Origin: UBA2705 sp963977125
GTDB taxonomy: Bacteria > Pseudomonadota > Alphaproteobacteria > Micavibrionales > Micavibrionaceae
Direction: 5' to 3'
Assembly (NCBI GenBank): GCA_963977125.1
Contig: CAXBNJ010000005.1
Location: forward strand, 62,001 to 126,000
Length of the DNA stretch: 64,000 nt
Position numbers and translations under genes: made by a program. This document shows positions 1 through 8,638 of this stretch, piece by piece. The notes under the pieces are model-generated. The model made no database searches, was not told the DNA's origin, and worked only from the letters and a program-made list of their open reading frames with translations. The stretch's first letter is position 1, and every line of letters begins with the position of its first letter.

Positions 1-803
1 TCTTCATTCATATTGTTCAACGACATCATTTGTTGGTCATTATTATCAAGGCCGTCGAGGCCGCCCATACCGCCCATACCGTCCACACCATTCATGCCAC
101 GGATTCCTCCGCCAAGGCCACTTCTAACTTTATTAGTATAAGCCTCATCTGTGATAATAGACATTTTGTGCGGCGCTTTGTATTCTTGGCGCTTTGCAAT
201 CATCGCCATTTGCTCCATCATCGCACCAGATAACTGGCCCAATGCTTTACCACGCGCTTCTGCGTTAGGGTCAGCCTGTTGCGGCATTGAAGCCATAGCA
301 CGTTGATTTTGAAGTTCCATCATGCGACGACGCTGGTTTTCTTCATTCTGACGTCTTAATCTTTTTTCCTGTAGCTCTTTCCACTGCGCCATAGGATCGT
401 CTTTTTCTTCAGCTTCGCGCGCCATTGGTGCGATGCTCGTTTTTATGGGGTCAACAGGTACAGGCAGGAAACTACCCGCATCTTCTTGTGCTTGTTCAAA
501 ATCTTGCTCGTTACGTGTTTCTAACGCATTACGATAAACATCAGTAACTTCACCGCCAACTGCGCCACGCACATTACTGCCTTGGCCTGAACCAACAGCA
601 GATGTTTCAATCTTGACATCATTGCTGCCAAATATATTGACACTAATGATAATGATAACAAGGCCGACAATAATTACGCCGAATTTAAATATAGGATTTT
701 TGCGCCAAAGCTCTTTTATGCTTTGCCCACCCTGAAAATCTGTATCCAAATCAAACTCATCAGAACCATCAAATCCGTCATCAAATTGGTCTTCGTCACT
801 CAT
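1..803 (-). CDS. dotG: DotG/IcmE-like type IVB secretion protein, N-terminal part (runs off window)
   Basis: In the Dot/Icm family DotG is the VirB10-like protein that spans the envelope and joins the inner-membrane part of the channel to the outer-membrane core. The visible 267 residues start with an acidic cytoplasmic tail (ATG at 803). One membrane segment follows at about residues 40-57. A periplasmic stretch then matches the start of DotG proteins (VRGAVGGEVTDVYRNALE, about residues 73-90), followed by a Gln/Arg-rich helical region and a Gly-Met/Gly-Leu-rich run near the window edge. The VirB10-like C-terminus lies outside the window. The gene follows dotI and dotH in the order seen in Legionella (icmL-icmK-icmE) and in the IncI plasmid tra genes. 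The reading frame is open to base 1, so the gene is incomplete here, not broken. The N-terminal half of DotG is poorly conserved; the call rests on the neighbours as well as the sequence. Confidence 0.8.
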   Translation of the reverse strand, partial: MSDEDQFDDGFDGSDEFDLDTDFQGGQSIKELWRKNPIFKFGVIIVGLVIIIISVNIFGSNDVKIETSAVGSGQGSNVRGAVGGEVTDVYRNALETRNEQDFEQAQEDAGSFLPVPVDPIKTSIAPMAREAEEKDDPMAQWKELQEKRLRRQNEENQRRRMMELQNQRAMASMPQQADPNAEARGKALGQLSGAMMEQMAMIAKRQEYKAPHKMSIITDEAYTNKVRSGLGGGIRGMNGVDGMGGMGGLDGLDNNDQQMMSLNNMNE

Positions 804-845
804 AGAAATATTCCCGTCTAGGTCTAAATTAGGTTAGCCAATTAG

Positions 846-2054
846 TTAATCTGAAACTTCGGCAGTAAGGCTCGCGCGGACCATTTGGCCGCCATCTGAC
901 AATAGAAGAATTGGAGCATTGGCCAATTCATATACATTCATACCATCCGCCGACTTAACCGAACTTTTCCAACCCGGTGAAAGCAATGTCAATGGAGTAC
1001 GAACATAAACCATACCATCAATTTTATAAGCACGTGTGCGTGCATCCGCGCCAGTCACGACAAGTTTCTTAGCTGAGGCTGGCGGTAAGCCATCCAGAAC
1101 AGTCGCCAAAGTAGCGCTGCCTGCTGTAATGCTCAGGCTTGTGTTAATTAAAGGCGCCGCGGCATCAGGGCCATATTCTGGAACGCGAAGATCCAAACGA
1201 TAAAACACTTTATCACGACGCGTATTAAGCGACATGACTACAGGCGCGTTAAGACCAATCAAACGCATCGACAAGTTACCTTGTGCAAAATGCGTTGTTG
1301 GCGTTATTCTAAATAAGTTTTCACCCGGTGCAGGCTTTATAATATCAAAATCGCCAGCCCATGTCATATCTTTGACAGGCCAAGGCTGCCCTGTAACATC
1401 AACAACAGAGACTGTCGTTACGGTTCCCATAGAAACGTCAATGCTGTCTGGCACGTGACCAGGGTCTAAGGATAAAGTCTTGACCGCCACTTCTGGTGTC
1501 GGGCGGTTAAACATTGGTGTGTCAATAGCCTGACGGTTTTCATCATAAATTTCCAAGAAACGGCGTATTTCTTCTGGCTTGAGAGGGAACATTGAATCAA
1601 CCGCAATGCCGTAAGCCTCTTGATAAAACTTATCTTTAGCCGCTTGTGCGCGTAATTCATTTTGCTGTTCACGCGAAACGCCGCCGACTTCATCTTCGCT
1701 TACGCCTGGCAAAGAGGGAGGCACATTGCCTTGCGCTGAGCGCTGCGGTAAAGTTAGGCCTGGCATAGCCATACCGCCCGCAGCTTGAGCGTTCTGTTGC
1801 ATTGGAGCATTTTGCTGTGCTCGATCAGCACTTGCGCTTGGTTGAGGCAAGTTTTTCAATAAGCTTTCAAAGCTACCCATATTTGATGCAGCTGGGGCAG
1901 GCGCTTGATCGGCCGCTGGTAAACTCGGTGGTGGCGGAAGGCTTGTGCCCTGTGCATACGCAGCAGATGCAGTCGTTAAGGCCCCCAATGCGACAAACGC
2001 AGAGATTAGATTAACTTTTTGGCGAAAACGAGTAATCATTACAGTGTTTTTCAC
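846..2054 (-). CDS. dotH: DotH/IcmK-like outer-membrane core protein of the type IVB secretion system
   Basis: DotH is a periplasmic/outer-membrane protein that forms the Dot/Icm core ring with DotC, DotD and DotG. The product has a signal peptide ending near AAYAQG, then a Pro/Gln/Ala-rich linker, then the conserved domain. The C-terminus is typical of IcmK/TraN: DGMVYVRTPLTLLSPGW, then SADGMNVYELANAPILLLS. The frame opens at ATG 2081, but GTG 2054 sits six bases after a GGGGG ribosome site. ATG 2039 is a further option. A TATAAT-like box at 2085-2090 would put the mRNA start close to 2081, so I prefer 2054. The gene lies 42 bases upstream of dotG and is separated from dotI by about 180 bases that contain palindromes, so it may have its own promoter. 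Confidence 0.88.
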   Translation of the reverse strand: MKNTVMITRFRQKVNLISAFVALGALTTASAAYAQGTSLPPPPSLPAADQAPAPAASNMGSFESLLKNLPQPSASADRAQQNAPMQQNAQAAGGMAMPGLTLPQRSAQGNVPPSLPGVSEDEVGGVSREQQNELRAQAAKDKFYQEAYGIAVDSMFPLKPEEIRRFLEIYDENRQAIDTPMFNRPTPEVAVKTLSLDPGHVPDSIDVSMGTVTTVSVVDVTGQPWPVKDMTWAGDFDIIKPAPGENLFRITPTTHFAQGNLSMRLIGLNAPVVMSLNTRRDKVFYRLDLRVPEYGPDAAAPLINTSLSITAGSATLATVLDGLPPASAKKLVVTGADARTRAYKIDGMVYVRTPLTLLSPGWKSSVKSADGMNVYELANAPILLLSDGGQMVRASLTAEVSD

Positions 2055-2084
2055 CTTAGACCCCCAAGAAATAGAATACATTTA

Positions 2085-2119
2085 ATTATAACCCAACGTA
2101 ATTTAAGTGGCATCATGCC
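2085..2119 (-). promoter_or_regulatory. Candidate dotH promoter with overlapping palindrome
   Basis: On the minus strand there is a perfect TATAAT at 2090-2085. The -35 position falls on an 11-base inverted repeat, GGCATGATGCC (2109-2119). This would start transcription about 25 bases before the GTG at 2054. A dyad over the -35 is a common place for a repressor or activator site, but no regulator is identified here. Confidence 0.35.
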
Positions 2120-2183
2120 TGTAAATCGTAAATCCAAGCAACAGCCATGTCATTAAAAAAAAGTTTTTATCCCACATTGTTTA

Positions 2184-2199
2184 TTACACATATGTGTAA
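2184..2199. promoter_or_regulatory. Perfect 16-base palindrome between dotI and dotH
   Basis: TTACACATATGTGTAA is a perfect inverted repeat without a spacer. It lies in the gap between the end of dotI and the start of dotH. It has too little GC to be a good terminator stem, so it is more likely a binding site for a dimeric regulator. That reading is inference. Confidence 0.4.
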
Positions 2200-2234
2200 C
2201 ACACGGTGAAACGCCCACTATTAAAACAGCAAAA

Positions 2235-2987
2235 TTAACCATAAAAAGAAATCCACTGCTCAATACCAACCCCATTCGGGCTTTCAAGCTTAGGTACGCG
2301 AACGACTGTAAGCGTCACACGCATAGAATCTGTTTTGCGCTGAGAGCCTGATTGATATGTCACAATTAGCGGAATCTCTATGCGCCATGTGTAACGACCA
2401 TTTTCAAGCCCTTCCCAAAGTAAAACCGGTGCGGCCTTAGGTGCCGCCGTCACAACTTGACGGTTATTCTGAACCATTTCCAAGATACTTGATTTCTCTA
2501 AAGCGGACGTAAAGCTCTCCCAGCCCGTTCTTGTGAAGTTACGCGATGATTCCTGTAAGCGACGACGGTAATCATGGAAACCAAAGGTTAGAACCTCTGT
2601 AGAAGCCTGCGCCACCCAAGACATCAAAGCTGGGTTAGATAAGTTAGGCTGAGAAAGCGCGACCATAGGCACGAGGCGCCCATCAACCGTTGTCGCAAAA
2701 TAGCGATCCTCTGGTTGGTGCACACTAATCACATAATACATCGCCCCAATAAGCATCATCACCATTATAACCAGCAACAAGACAACTTTTTGTAATGTGC
2801 GGTAACCATCACGGTAATATTCATTACGAATAACAACAGAGCCAACGCCTTTTTCGTAAGGATGTACCTCACGATCAGCCTCACTACCTTCAACAGGTTT
2901 AGGGCTCGCAATGGAGGGCTTTTTCTTGCCTGTTCGCTTGATCGCTTTTTTATTCGTATCTGATGGTGGCTGTTGTGTATCTGACAT
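2235..2987 (-). CDS. dotI: DotI/IcmL-like inner-membrane protein of the type IVB secretion system
   Basis: DotI is a VirB8-like protein with one transmembrane helix and a periplasmic domain that assembles the inner-membrane part of the channel. The product has a Lys-rich cytoplasmic tail and the motif NEYYRDGYRTLQKV just before the membrane segment (VVLLLVIMVMMLIGAMYYVI). The periplasmic domain is clearly DotI/TraM: RYFATTVDGRLVPM, WVAQASTEVLTFGFHDYRRR, TRTGWESFTSAL, and a C-terminus ending GVGIEQWISFYG. An upstream in-frame start at 3041 exists, but ATG 2987 gives the expected N-terminus (MSDTQQP) and a family-like length of 250 aa. It is the first gene of the leftward dotI-dotH-dotG series and diverges from the paralogue operon starting at 3367. 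Confidence 0.92.
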   Translation of the reverse strand: MSDTQQPPSDTNKKAIKRTGKKKPSIASPKPVEGSEADREVHPYEKGVGSVVIRNEYYRDGYRTLQKVVLLLVIMVMMLIGAMYYVISVHQPEDRYFATTVDGRLVPMVALSQPNLSNPALMSWVAQASTEVLTFGFHDYRRRLQESSRNFTRTGWESFTSALEKSSILEMVQNNRQVVTAAPKAAPVLLWEGLENGRYTWRIEIPLIVTYQSGSQRKTDSMRVTLTVVRVPKLESPNGVGIEQWISFYG

Positions 2988-3366
2988 ATTCTTTGCGTAC
3001 CTAAAATTTACACTCGACAAAGCTTTATAGTAAAGCTGCACTTATTTATTTTGAGACTAAAGAGAACGGCGCCATGAATAGCTCCGAATTTAAACCTATT
3101 AGCACCATGATACGATAGGCTGCAAATCTAAGCAAGTAGATAAATTCCCAGACAATCCACCAGTGTAAAAACGGTACAAAATATAACAAATCAAAACATT
3201 ACCTTAAAAATCTTTCGTGCAAAAAAAAACTGCCTATGGTAAAATTTCAAATCAGTATGTAGTATATGTACGGTTAGATACGGATCGTGGTGATTCACAT
3301 CATGGGACTTAAAATTAGTTTCAAGTCCTGAGTTGAAATAAGTGTAGTTTTTGGTAATTAAACGCG
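2988..3366. promoter_or_regulatory. Divergent promoter region between dotI and the paralogue operon
   Basis: This 379-bp gap separates dotI (leftward) from the first paralogue (rightward), so promoters for both units should lie here. It is AT-rich, with a run of nine A at about 3223-3231. It contains one GANTC motif (GATTC, 3292-3296) and an inverted repeat GGACTT / AAGTCC (3305-3310 and 3323-3328) with a 12-base spacer, 39 bases before the start of the first paralogue. No coding frame of note was seen. Confidence 0.5.
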
Positions 3367-4752
3367 ATGAACGACAAAAAGCATTGTGACTTGAAAAGAC
3401 TATGGTCTAAACCAAGGTTAATCCTTGTTTTGGTTACTTTATTCTGCGCTGCTTTTACCTTAGCGCCCCGCGAAGCACAAGCCTGTTGCGCGTGCTGCTT
3501 AATTACAGACCACATGGATTTACATAGCGATACAGTCAGCACAATTAGCGATACGACTGAAGCTGGCTTTGAATCAATTGTTGATCTTCTTTATGCTGAC
3601 AGCCCCAACACTTGGTGGGAAAGTATGGTCCTACCGCAATTGCGCTCCTATACATCGCAAATGACGACACTAATCATCAATTACCCCCTTGCCATTGGTG
3701 CTTTCTTCGATGCGCAAAGCCAACAGGATTCGATCACAAGAATGCAGGTTCTTAGCGCCAAGACGACGCGCGATCATATGCCCGCTGTCTCCATGTGTGA
3801 GTTTGCAACGCTATCTAAATCTCTCGTCGCCACAAAAATCGCTAAAGACAACATGGTGAAAGCCATGTCTCTACAAAATTTAAAACGCGTGACTTTAGAT
3901 AAAAGCCTTGCGGGCTCAAAGAGCGTTAATGAAGATGCACAATCGCGTTTTGAACAATTTAAAGCTAAATATTGCTTCTCCACGCCACAAGCCTCGGATC
4001 ACGCGGGCCTTTTAGAGGGGATATGTACGGCGACAGCCGGAACAAGAAAAAACAACATAGACATTAACTTTACGCAGCTTTTAGGCGCCCCCAAAACAAT
4101 TTCGGCAACGCTTTATCCCGCGAATTACGGCAGTAATGAGAGCCGCTCACAATTCGAAGATATAGTCGCATTGAGCCGCAACCTTTATGGGGACACACCA
4201 ACAGAGGCGATCACAGAAAACAACGTAAAGAAAACAACCGAAGGCCTTTCTCGCCTCCAACTAATCAAAAAACGCACCCTGCAGGCAAAACGTAACGTCG
4301 CTCAACATAGCTTTGCGAATTATGTCGGGCTAAAAGCGCCAACGGATAAAGCGGACGATTCCAGCCTTTCCATCACACCGCACATGCAAAATTTACTTCT
4401 AGCGTTGGGCCTTGATGGTAGCGCGGGCAACGAATTTAGTGATTACTTTGCACAGACCGGCGGTCCGACATCTCTATCAAACACAAGCCCTAGTTACTGG
4501 GCGCAAATGGAAGTCCTGACCAAGACCCTGTATCAGAATCCCAGATTTTTCGTTAATCTTTACGACAATCCAGCCAATGTTAAACGCCAGCAAGCCGCAA
4601 TGAAAGCCATTGACCTTATGCAAGAGCGTGACATTCATGAAACAGCCTTGCGCTCAGAAACACTTCTTTCTTTATGGCTCGATTCAGCTTTGGAAGATTA
4701 CGGGCAAAATATTACGCAAGAATGGGCAAATATGAAGGCGGCTAAAGAATGA
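3367..4752 (+). CDS. Exported Cys-cluster paralogue 1 of 5, next to the Dot/Icm genes (function unknown)
   Basis: I do not recognise this family. The 461-aa product has a basic N-terminus, a hydrophobic signal segment (about 18-33) and an AxA-type cleavage site followed at once by CCACC (residues 40-44). The body holds motifs shared by all five tandem paralogues: MPAVSMCEFATLSKS, a second cysteine (KYC), a third (GIC) and DINFTQLL. The tail has AKRNVAQHSF, then SPSYWAQMEVLTKTLYQNP and FFVNLYDNPANVKRQ, ending in a charged helix (LMQERD, LRSETLLSLWL). No membrane helix is evident after the signal peptide, so it is probably periplasmic or surface-exposed. It opens an operon that diverges from dotI. 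Its stop overlaps the next start by four bases (ATGA), which suggests coupled translation. A role as a structural subunit or substrate of the type IVB channel is inference from position only. Confidence 0.8.
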   Translation: MNDKKHCDLKRLWSKPRLILVLVTLFCAAFTLAPREAQACCACCLITDHMDLHSDTVSTISDTTEAGFESIVDLLYADSPNTWWESMVLPQLRSYTSQMTTLIINYPLAIGAFFDAQSQQDSITRMQVLSAKTTRDHMPAVSMCEFATLSKSLVATKIAKDNMVKAMSLQNLKRVTLDKSLAGSKSVNEDAQSRFEQFKAKYCFSTPQASDHAGLLEGICTATAGTRKNNIDINFTQLLGAPKTISATLYPANYGSNESRSQFEDIVALSRNLYGDTPTEAITENNVKKTTEGLSRLQLIKKRTLQAKRNVAQHSFANYVGLKAPTDKADDSSLSITPHMQNLLLALGLDGSAGNEFSDYFAQTGGPTSLSNTSPSYWAQMEVLTKTLYQNPRFFVNLYDNPANVKRQQAAMKAIDLMQERDIHETALRSETLLSLWLDSALEDYGQNITQEWANMKAAKE

Positions 4753-6077
4753 TGTTCAGCTTAGGAAACACTATAGAAAAACCACGCTCACGCCCCCGAT
4801 CAAAAATAAGGGGCGCCGTGAAAATGAGCTTATTTACTTTGCTCTTCGTTTTCACGCTCGCTTTTTCAAGCGCTGTCCCTGTCAAGCAAGCGCAAGCGCG
4901 CTGTTGTGTCTGCTGTCCGACGCCCGCTCTTGTTGCCTATCACGTTTTAACGACGACAACCTTGACACTGCTGTATAAAACCACATTCGACACATTAAGA
5001 GACACGATGCTGTCTCAAACTTGGTGGCATACGGGCATAAAACCGCTTTTAACTGGCATGACTCAGGAATTAACGGCCGGCGGCTGGTTCCCCGCATTAG
5101 AATTTGGCGCGCAGACTGATGGCCGCTTGCAAAATGAGACTATACTTCAAATGCAAATCATGACTGCTGAAGCGACAAAACGACACCTTCCATCTGTATC
5201 TATGTGTAAATTTGCTTCATTGAACAAATCAATGGCACAGGCGGATATGCGTGCAAAAATGGTTCACAATGTATTGAATGAATATTCCTTAGGACGCCGG
5301 CTAGGGCAAAGCGAGACTATTGGCGCCTCTAGATCAAGAGATATACAAAGCCGCGTAAAAACGGCTTTAGAGCTGCATTGTAATAAAGCAGAATTTGGTG
5401 GCGAAATGTCCTTTTTATGTGGGGCTGGAACCAGCACGAATGGCCGCACATCAAGAGATATAAATTATACAAACACCGTAGACGCCCCCGACACGATTCA
5501 TATGAGCCTCGATTCAGGCATAAACGTTGCGGCCAATCAAAGCGAGCTCATAGATGTTGTCGCCTTAAAATCGTTGCTCTATAGTAATGATTTGGCGCCA
5601 CGCGTTGACGGCAGTGCATTAACTTGGGATTATAAAGGTGGACAATCAGCCTATATGGACTGGCGCAGCACACAAGCGAAACGCAGCGTCGCTGAAAATA
5701 GTTTTGATGCACTAATCGGCATGAAAGCCGCAAGCGGTACGGCCGTTACCAACCAATATAAAGAACAGCTGTTGAGCTTAGGCATGAATGCAGCCGAAAT
5801 TGATACGCAAACAAAAATAGCGCCAAGTTATTGGGCGCAGATGGAACATTTAACCAAGGGCATATACCAGAACCCTGACTTTTTTGTCAATTTGTATGAC
5901 AACCCTGCAAATGTGGACCGTCAAAGCGCTTCTATGGAGGCTATATCGTTAATGCAGCTACGCGATTATTATGAATCGCTTATACGCTCAGAAATGTCCC
6001 TTGCCATATTATTGGATACAGAGGTCGCTCAAGAGCAAAACTCCCTGAATAATACCCTAAGTCAGTGGGGATATTAA
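4749..6077 (+). CDS. Exported Cys-cluster paralogue 2 of 5 (function unknown)
   Basis: This 442-aa paralogue of the preceding gene has a long basic N-terminus (about 25 residues), a hydrophobic segment and an AQA cleavage site, then CCVCC at residues 52-56. Shared motifs are LPSVSMCKFASLNKS, the later cysteines (LHC, FLCG), SRDINYT, AKRSVAENSFDALIGMK, APSYWAQMEHLTKGIYQNP and FFVNLYDNPANVDRQ, with a helical end (IRSEMSLAILLDTE). It is closest to paralogue 1 in the C-terminal third. The centre differs in length and sequence, as expected for an old duplication with a variable middle. It overlaps paralogue 1 by four bases and lies three bases before paralogue 3, so the genes are surely co-transcribed. 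Function unknown. Confidence 0.8.
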   Translation: MMFSLGNTIEKPRSRPRSKIRGAVKMSLFTLLFVFTLAFSSAVPVKQAQARCCVCCPTPALVAYHVLTTTTLTLLYKTTFDTLRDTMLSQTWWHTGIKPLLTGMTQELTAGGWFPALEFGAQTDGRLQNETILQMQIMTAEATKRHLPSVSMCKFASLNKSMAQADMRAKMVHNVLNEYSLGRRLGQSETIGASRSRDIQSRVKTALELHCNKAEFGGEMSFLCGAGTSTNGRTSRDINYTNTVDAPDTIHMSLDSGINVAANQSELIDVVALKSLLYSNDLAPRVDGSALTWDYKGGQSAYMDWRSTQAKRSVAENSFDALIGMKAASGTAVTNQYKEQLLSLGMNAAEIDTQTKIAPSYWAQMEHLTKGIYQNPDFFVNLYDNPANVDRQSASMEAISLMQLRDYYESLIRSEMSLAILLDTEVAQEQNSLNNTLSQWGY

Positions 6078-6080
6078 ATC

Positions 6081-7289
6081 ATGAGCATAACAACCCCACA
6101 AATATTCAAAGCAACATTAAAAACACTGCGTAACCTTGTGTTTATTAGCGCTGTGGTCCTTACCTTACAAATCCCCACGAGCCGACCTGCCCAAGCAACA
6201 TGCTGCGTCTGTACAGATTGCTTTACTGTGTTTGGATTTCACGTCTCCACCATCGCTCAATTAACGTTGGATATACAAAGCAAAGTCCAAAGCTTCTTCA
6301 TGGGGAATGTCATTGGCGAATTTACAGCGGGCATTATTAGACCGCAACTAACCAGCATGGCTATGGAACTGACTACGGCTAATCATTGGATAGGCGCCGC
6401 CATAGGCGCCATGGTTGATGGACAGGTACATAATAATCATATTAAAGAGCTGCAAACCTTGCAAGTAAACGCCATTAGAGATCATATGCCAGCCGTATCC
6501 ATGTGCCAATATGCGACTCTAGCCAAGAGCGTAGGCGCTTCAGATCACCGCCGCGACATCACACAACAAGTGTTAAGTAAACGCTCGCTAGACCGCCAAT
6601 TTGGCGTGCAGGGGCTTTCAGGATCAGATGGTGTCAACTCAAGCGTCAATGATCTTAACAGCCGTTTTGCCCAGTACTTATCGACCTATTGTGACCCTCA
6701 AGATGAGTATGGTAATATTGCATCCGCTTATGGGGCGGCATGCGCAGGGTCTGACGCACGTCTCAACCGCGACATTGATTACACTGGCCTTATCCATTCA
6801 AATGCAACGCTTGATATAGATTTAACCAACACAACGCCAACGAATGATGAGCTTGATGTTTTTTCAATGGCCACCAATTTGTATTCCAGTGACTTGATTT
6901 TAAGACCGCAAGATGAACTGCTTAGAAACCCTGAAAATAATGATCGCTACCTAGCCATGCGCTCCCTTATTGCCAAGCGCGCCGTCGCTGAGAATAGCTT
7001 TAATAGCCTTGTGGCGCTTAAAACAAAAAATCCCAATAGCACGGTTTCTTATTATGAAGAAATGGAAAGACTAACCAAAAATACTTATCAAGACCCGGGC
7101 TTTTATGCCTCTTTATATGACAACCCGGCCAATGTGACACGACAAAAAGCCGCGATGCAAGGCATTGGTCTGATGCAGCAGCGCGATATATATGAAAGCC
7201 AAATTCGCTCTGAAATGCTTCTGTCCGTTCTGCTTGAAACCAGATTAGACGAAAGTACAAAAGACACACAGGGAGCGATGTTGAAATGA
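6081..7289 (+). CDS. Exported Cys-cluster paralogue 3 of 5 (function unknown)
   Basis: This is the shortest member (402 aa). A hydrophobic signal segment (about 18-31) is followed by PAQAT and a CCVCTDC cluster (residues 41-47), a variant of the CCxCC seen in paralogues 1 and 2. Conserved blocks are DHMPAVSMCQYATLAKS, TYCDP, AACAG, NRDIDYTGL, DELDVFSMATNLYSSD, AKRAVAENSFNSLVALK, SYYEEMERLTKNTYQDP and YASLYDNPANVTRQ. The segment before the SYYEEME block is shorter than in the others. It ends with a four-base overlap (ATGA, 7286-7289) into paralogue 4. Function unknown; the N-terminal cysteines could bind metal or form disulfides, which the sequence alone does not show. Confidence 0.8.
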   Translation: MSITTPQIFKATLKTLRNLVFISAVVLTLQIPTSRPAQATCCVCTDCFTVFGFHVSTIAQLTLDIQSKVQSFFMGNVIGEFTAGIIRPQLTSMAMELTTANHWIGAAIGAMVDGQVHNNHIKELQTLQVNAIRDHMPAVSMCQYATLAKSVGASDHRRDITQQVLSKRSLDRQFGVQGLSGSDGVNSSVNDLNSRFAQYLSTYCDPQDEYGNIASAYGAACAGSDARLNRDIDYTGLIHSNATLDIDLTNTTPTNDELDVFSMATNLYSSDLILRPQDELLRNPENNDRYLAMRSLIAKRAVAENSFNSLVALKTKNPNSTVSYYEEMERLTKNTYQDPGFYASLYDNPANVTRQKAAMQGIGLMQQRDIYESQIRSEMLLSVLLETRLDESTKDTQGAMLK

Positions 7290-8623
7290 TAAACGGTAAA
7301 CGCTCAATGCAAAAACGCAGCGCCGCAATCTGTAGAACGGCAAAAACACTACAGCGCAAAACATTATTATTTGTAACATTGTTTATGATTGCTTTTGCTT
7401 CGCCTGCCTCGATCAAGCAAGCTAAGGCTTGGTGCTGCTTTTGTGAACTTTGCGTATTTAGCACACTTTCACATATGGGCACAGAAACGGCTTTGAACCT
7501 TGTTTTGAAAGATGAATTTGAAGACACTATAGACTGGTTTCTCACGACACTTTGGCAAGAAAATCTATATCCTGCCATGATATCCATGAGTATGGAATTC
7601 ACAACGATGGCCCTTGCCAATCAAGGCGCTATTGGGGCCATGCTTGATGGCGTGACCCAGAATAAAACCATTCTTGAAATGCAGAAATTAACCGCCGAAA
7701 CCGTGCGTGATCAAATGCCCGCTGTATCTATGTGTACTTTTGCCTCGCTCACAAAAAGCCTCGCAGCGAGTGAATCTAAAGGCCGCTTCAACGCAAGCTT
7801 CTTGTCAAAAAGAGCGATAGAACGACAAGTTGGCGGCAAAGTCACTGTCGATGGCACAGGCCTTTACGCCAATACACAAGAACAAGTAACGCCAATTACC
7901 GATCATGACACTCGGTTTGACCAATTCTTGAATTTATATTGCGACCCGCGCGACTTGCAAAGCGGCCTCGCCGTACACCCCAGCTGTGGCGGATCACGCA
8001 AAAACAGAGACATAAATTATAATATGTTGGTTGATACGGCCCTCACGCTTAATGTCGATTATACTGATAATGTCATCACCCATGATGAAGTCGACATCAT
8101 GGCTATGGCATCAAATTTATTCTCTGATGAGCTAATTGAGCGTAAGTTTAACCAATTTAGCGATGAGAAAAAAGCGCCCCAATATATGAAGTTCCGTGCC
8201 CTTATGGCCAAACGTAATATCGCCCAAAATAGCTTTAATACAATTATTGGCCTAAAAAGCGCAGGTAGTGGTGCATCCAACTTTCAAATGGCATCCGTTT
8301 TCAATGCCGTCACTGATGGTTCCGCTCAGACGCTACAAGAAACACAGGACCTCGTATTCCCTGATCTTTACGGCAGCGGCAACCAGCCAAACCCTAGCTA
8401 TTATGCGCAAATGGATTTCTTAACACAAAAAATATTCCAGAACGTTAGCTTTTTCGCCAATTTATATGACAGCCCAGCCAATGTAGAGCGTCAATATGCG
8501 ACAATGCAGGCGCTTGGTCTTATGCAGCGTCGTGAATCATATGAAAGCATGGTACGCAGTGAATTATTGACGTCAATTCTTCTTGAGTTAGAAGTTGAAG
8601 ACAAACAAAAACAAGTACACTAG
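7286..8623 (+). CDS. Exported Cys-cluster paralogue 4 of 5 (function unknown)
   Basis: The 445-aa product has a basic N-terminus, a hydrophobic segment (about 26-40), cleavage near KQAKA and a CCFCELC cluster (residues 50-56). Family motifs are DQMPAVSMCTFASLTKS, LYCDP, PSCGG, NRDINYNML, DEVDIMAMASNLFSDE, AKRNIAQNSFNTIIGLK, PSYYAQMDFLTQKIFQN and FFANLYDSPANVERQ. Just after the Cys cluster it shares with its neighbours the pattern of a Met-rich helix followed by GAIGAMLDG. It starts inside the end of paralogue 3 and ends 15 bases before paralogue 5. Function unknown. Confidence 0.8.
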   Translation: MINGKRSMQKRSAAICRTAKTLQRKTLLFVTLFMIAFASPASIKQAKAWCCFCELCVFSTLSHMGTETALNLVLKDEFEDTIDWFLTTLWQENLYPAMISMSMEFTTMALANQGAIGAMLDGVTQNKTILEMQKLTAETVRDQMPAVSMCTFASLTKSLAASESKGRFNASFLSKRAIERQVGGKVTVDGTGLYANTQEQVTPITDHDTRFDQFLNLYCDPRDLQSGLAVHPSCGGSRKNRDINYNMLVDTALTLNVDYTDNVITHDEVDIMAMASNLFSDELIERKFNQFSDEKKAPQYMKFRALMAKRNIAQNSFNTIIGLKSAGSGASNFQMASVFNAVTDGSAQTLQETQDLVFPDLYGSGNQPNPSYYAQMDFLTQKIFQNVSFFANLYDSPANVERQYATMQALGLMQRRESYESMVRSELLTSILLELEVEDKQKQVH

Positions 8624-8638
8624 GATTTTATAAAGACT

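Noticed and set aside
60..130. Short GC-rich repeats at the left edge as a minisatellite
   Set aside because: They are in frame in dotG and encode a Gly/Met-rich linker; this is a coding repeat, not a separate element.
2055..2081. ATG 2081 as the dotH start
   Set aside because: It would place nine extra residues before the signal peptide and lies about where transcription is predicted to begin. GTG 2054 has a good ribosome site.
7018..7620. 200-aa open frame on the minus strand
   Set aside because: It lies fully within paralogues 3 and 4, whose plus-strand proteins are conserved across the family; it is an antisense shadow.
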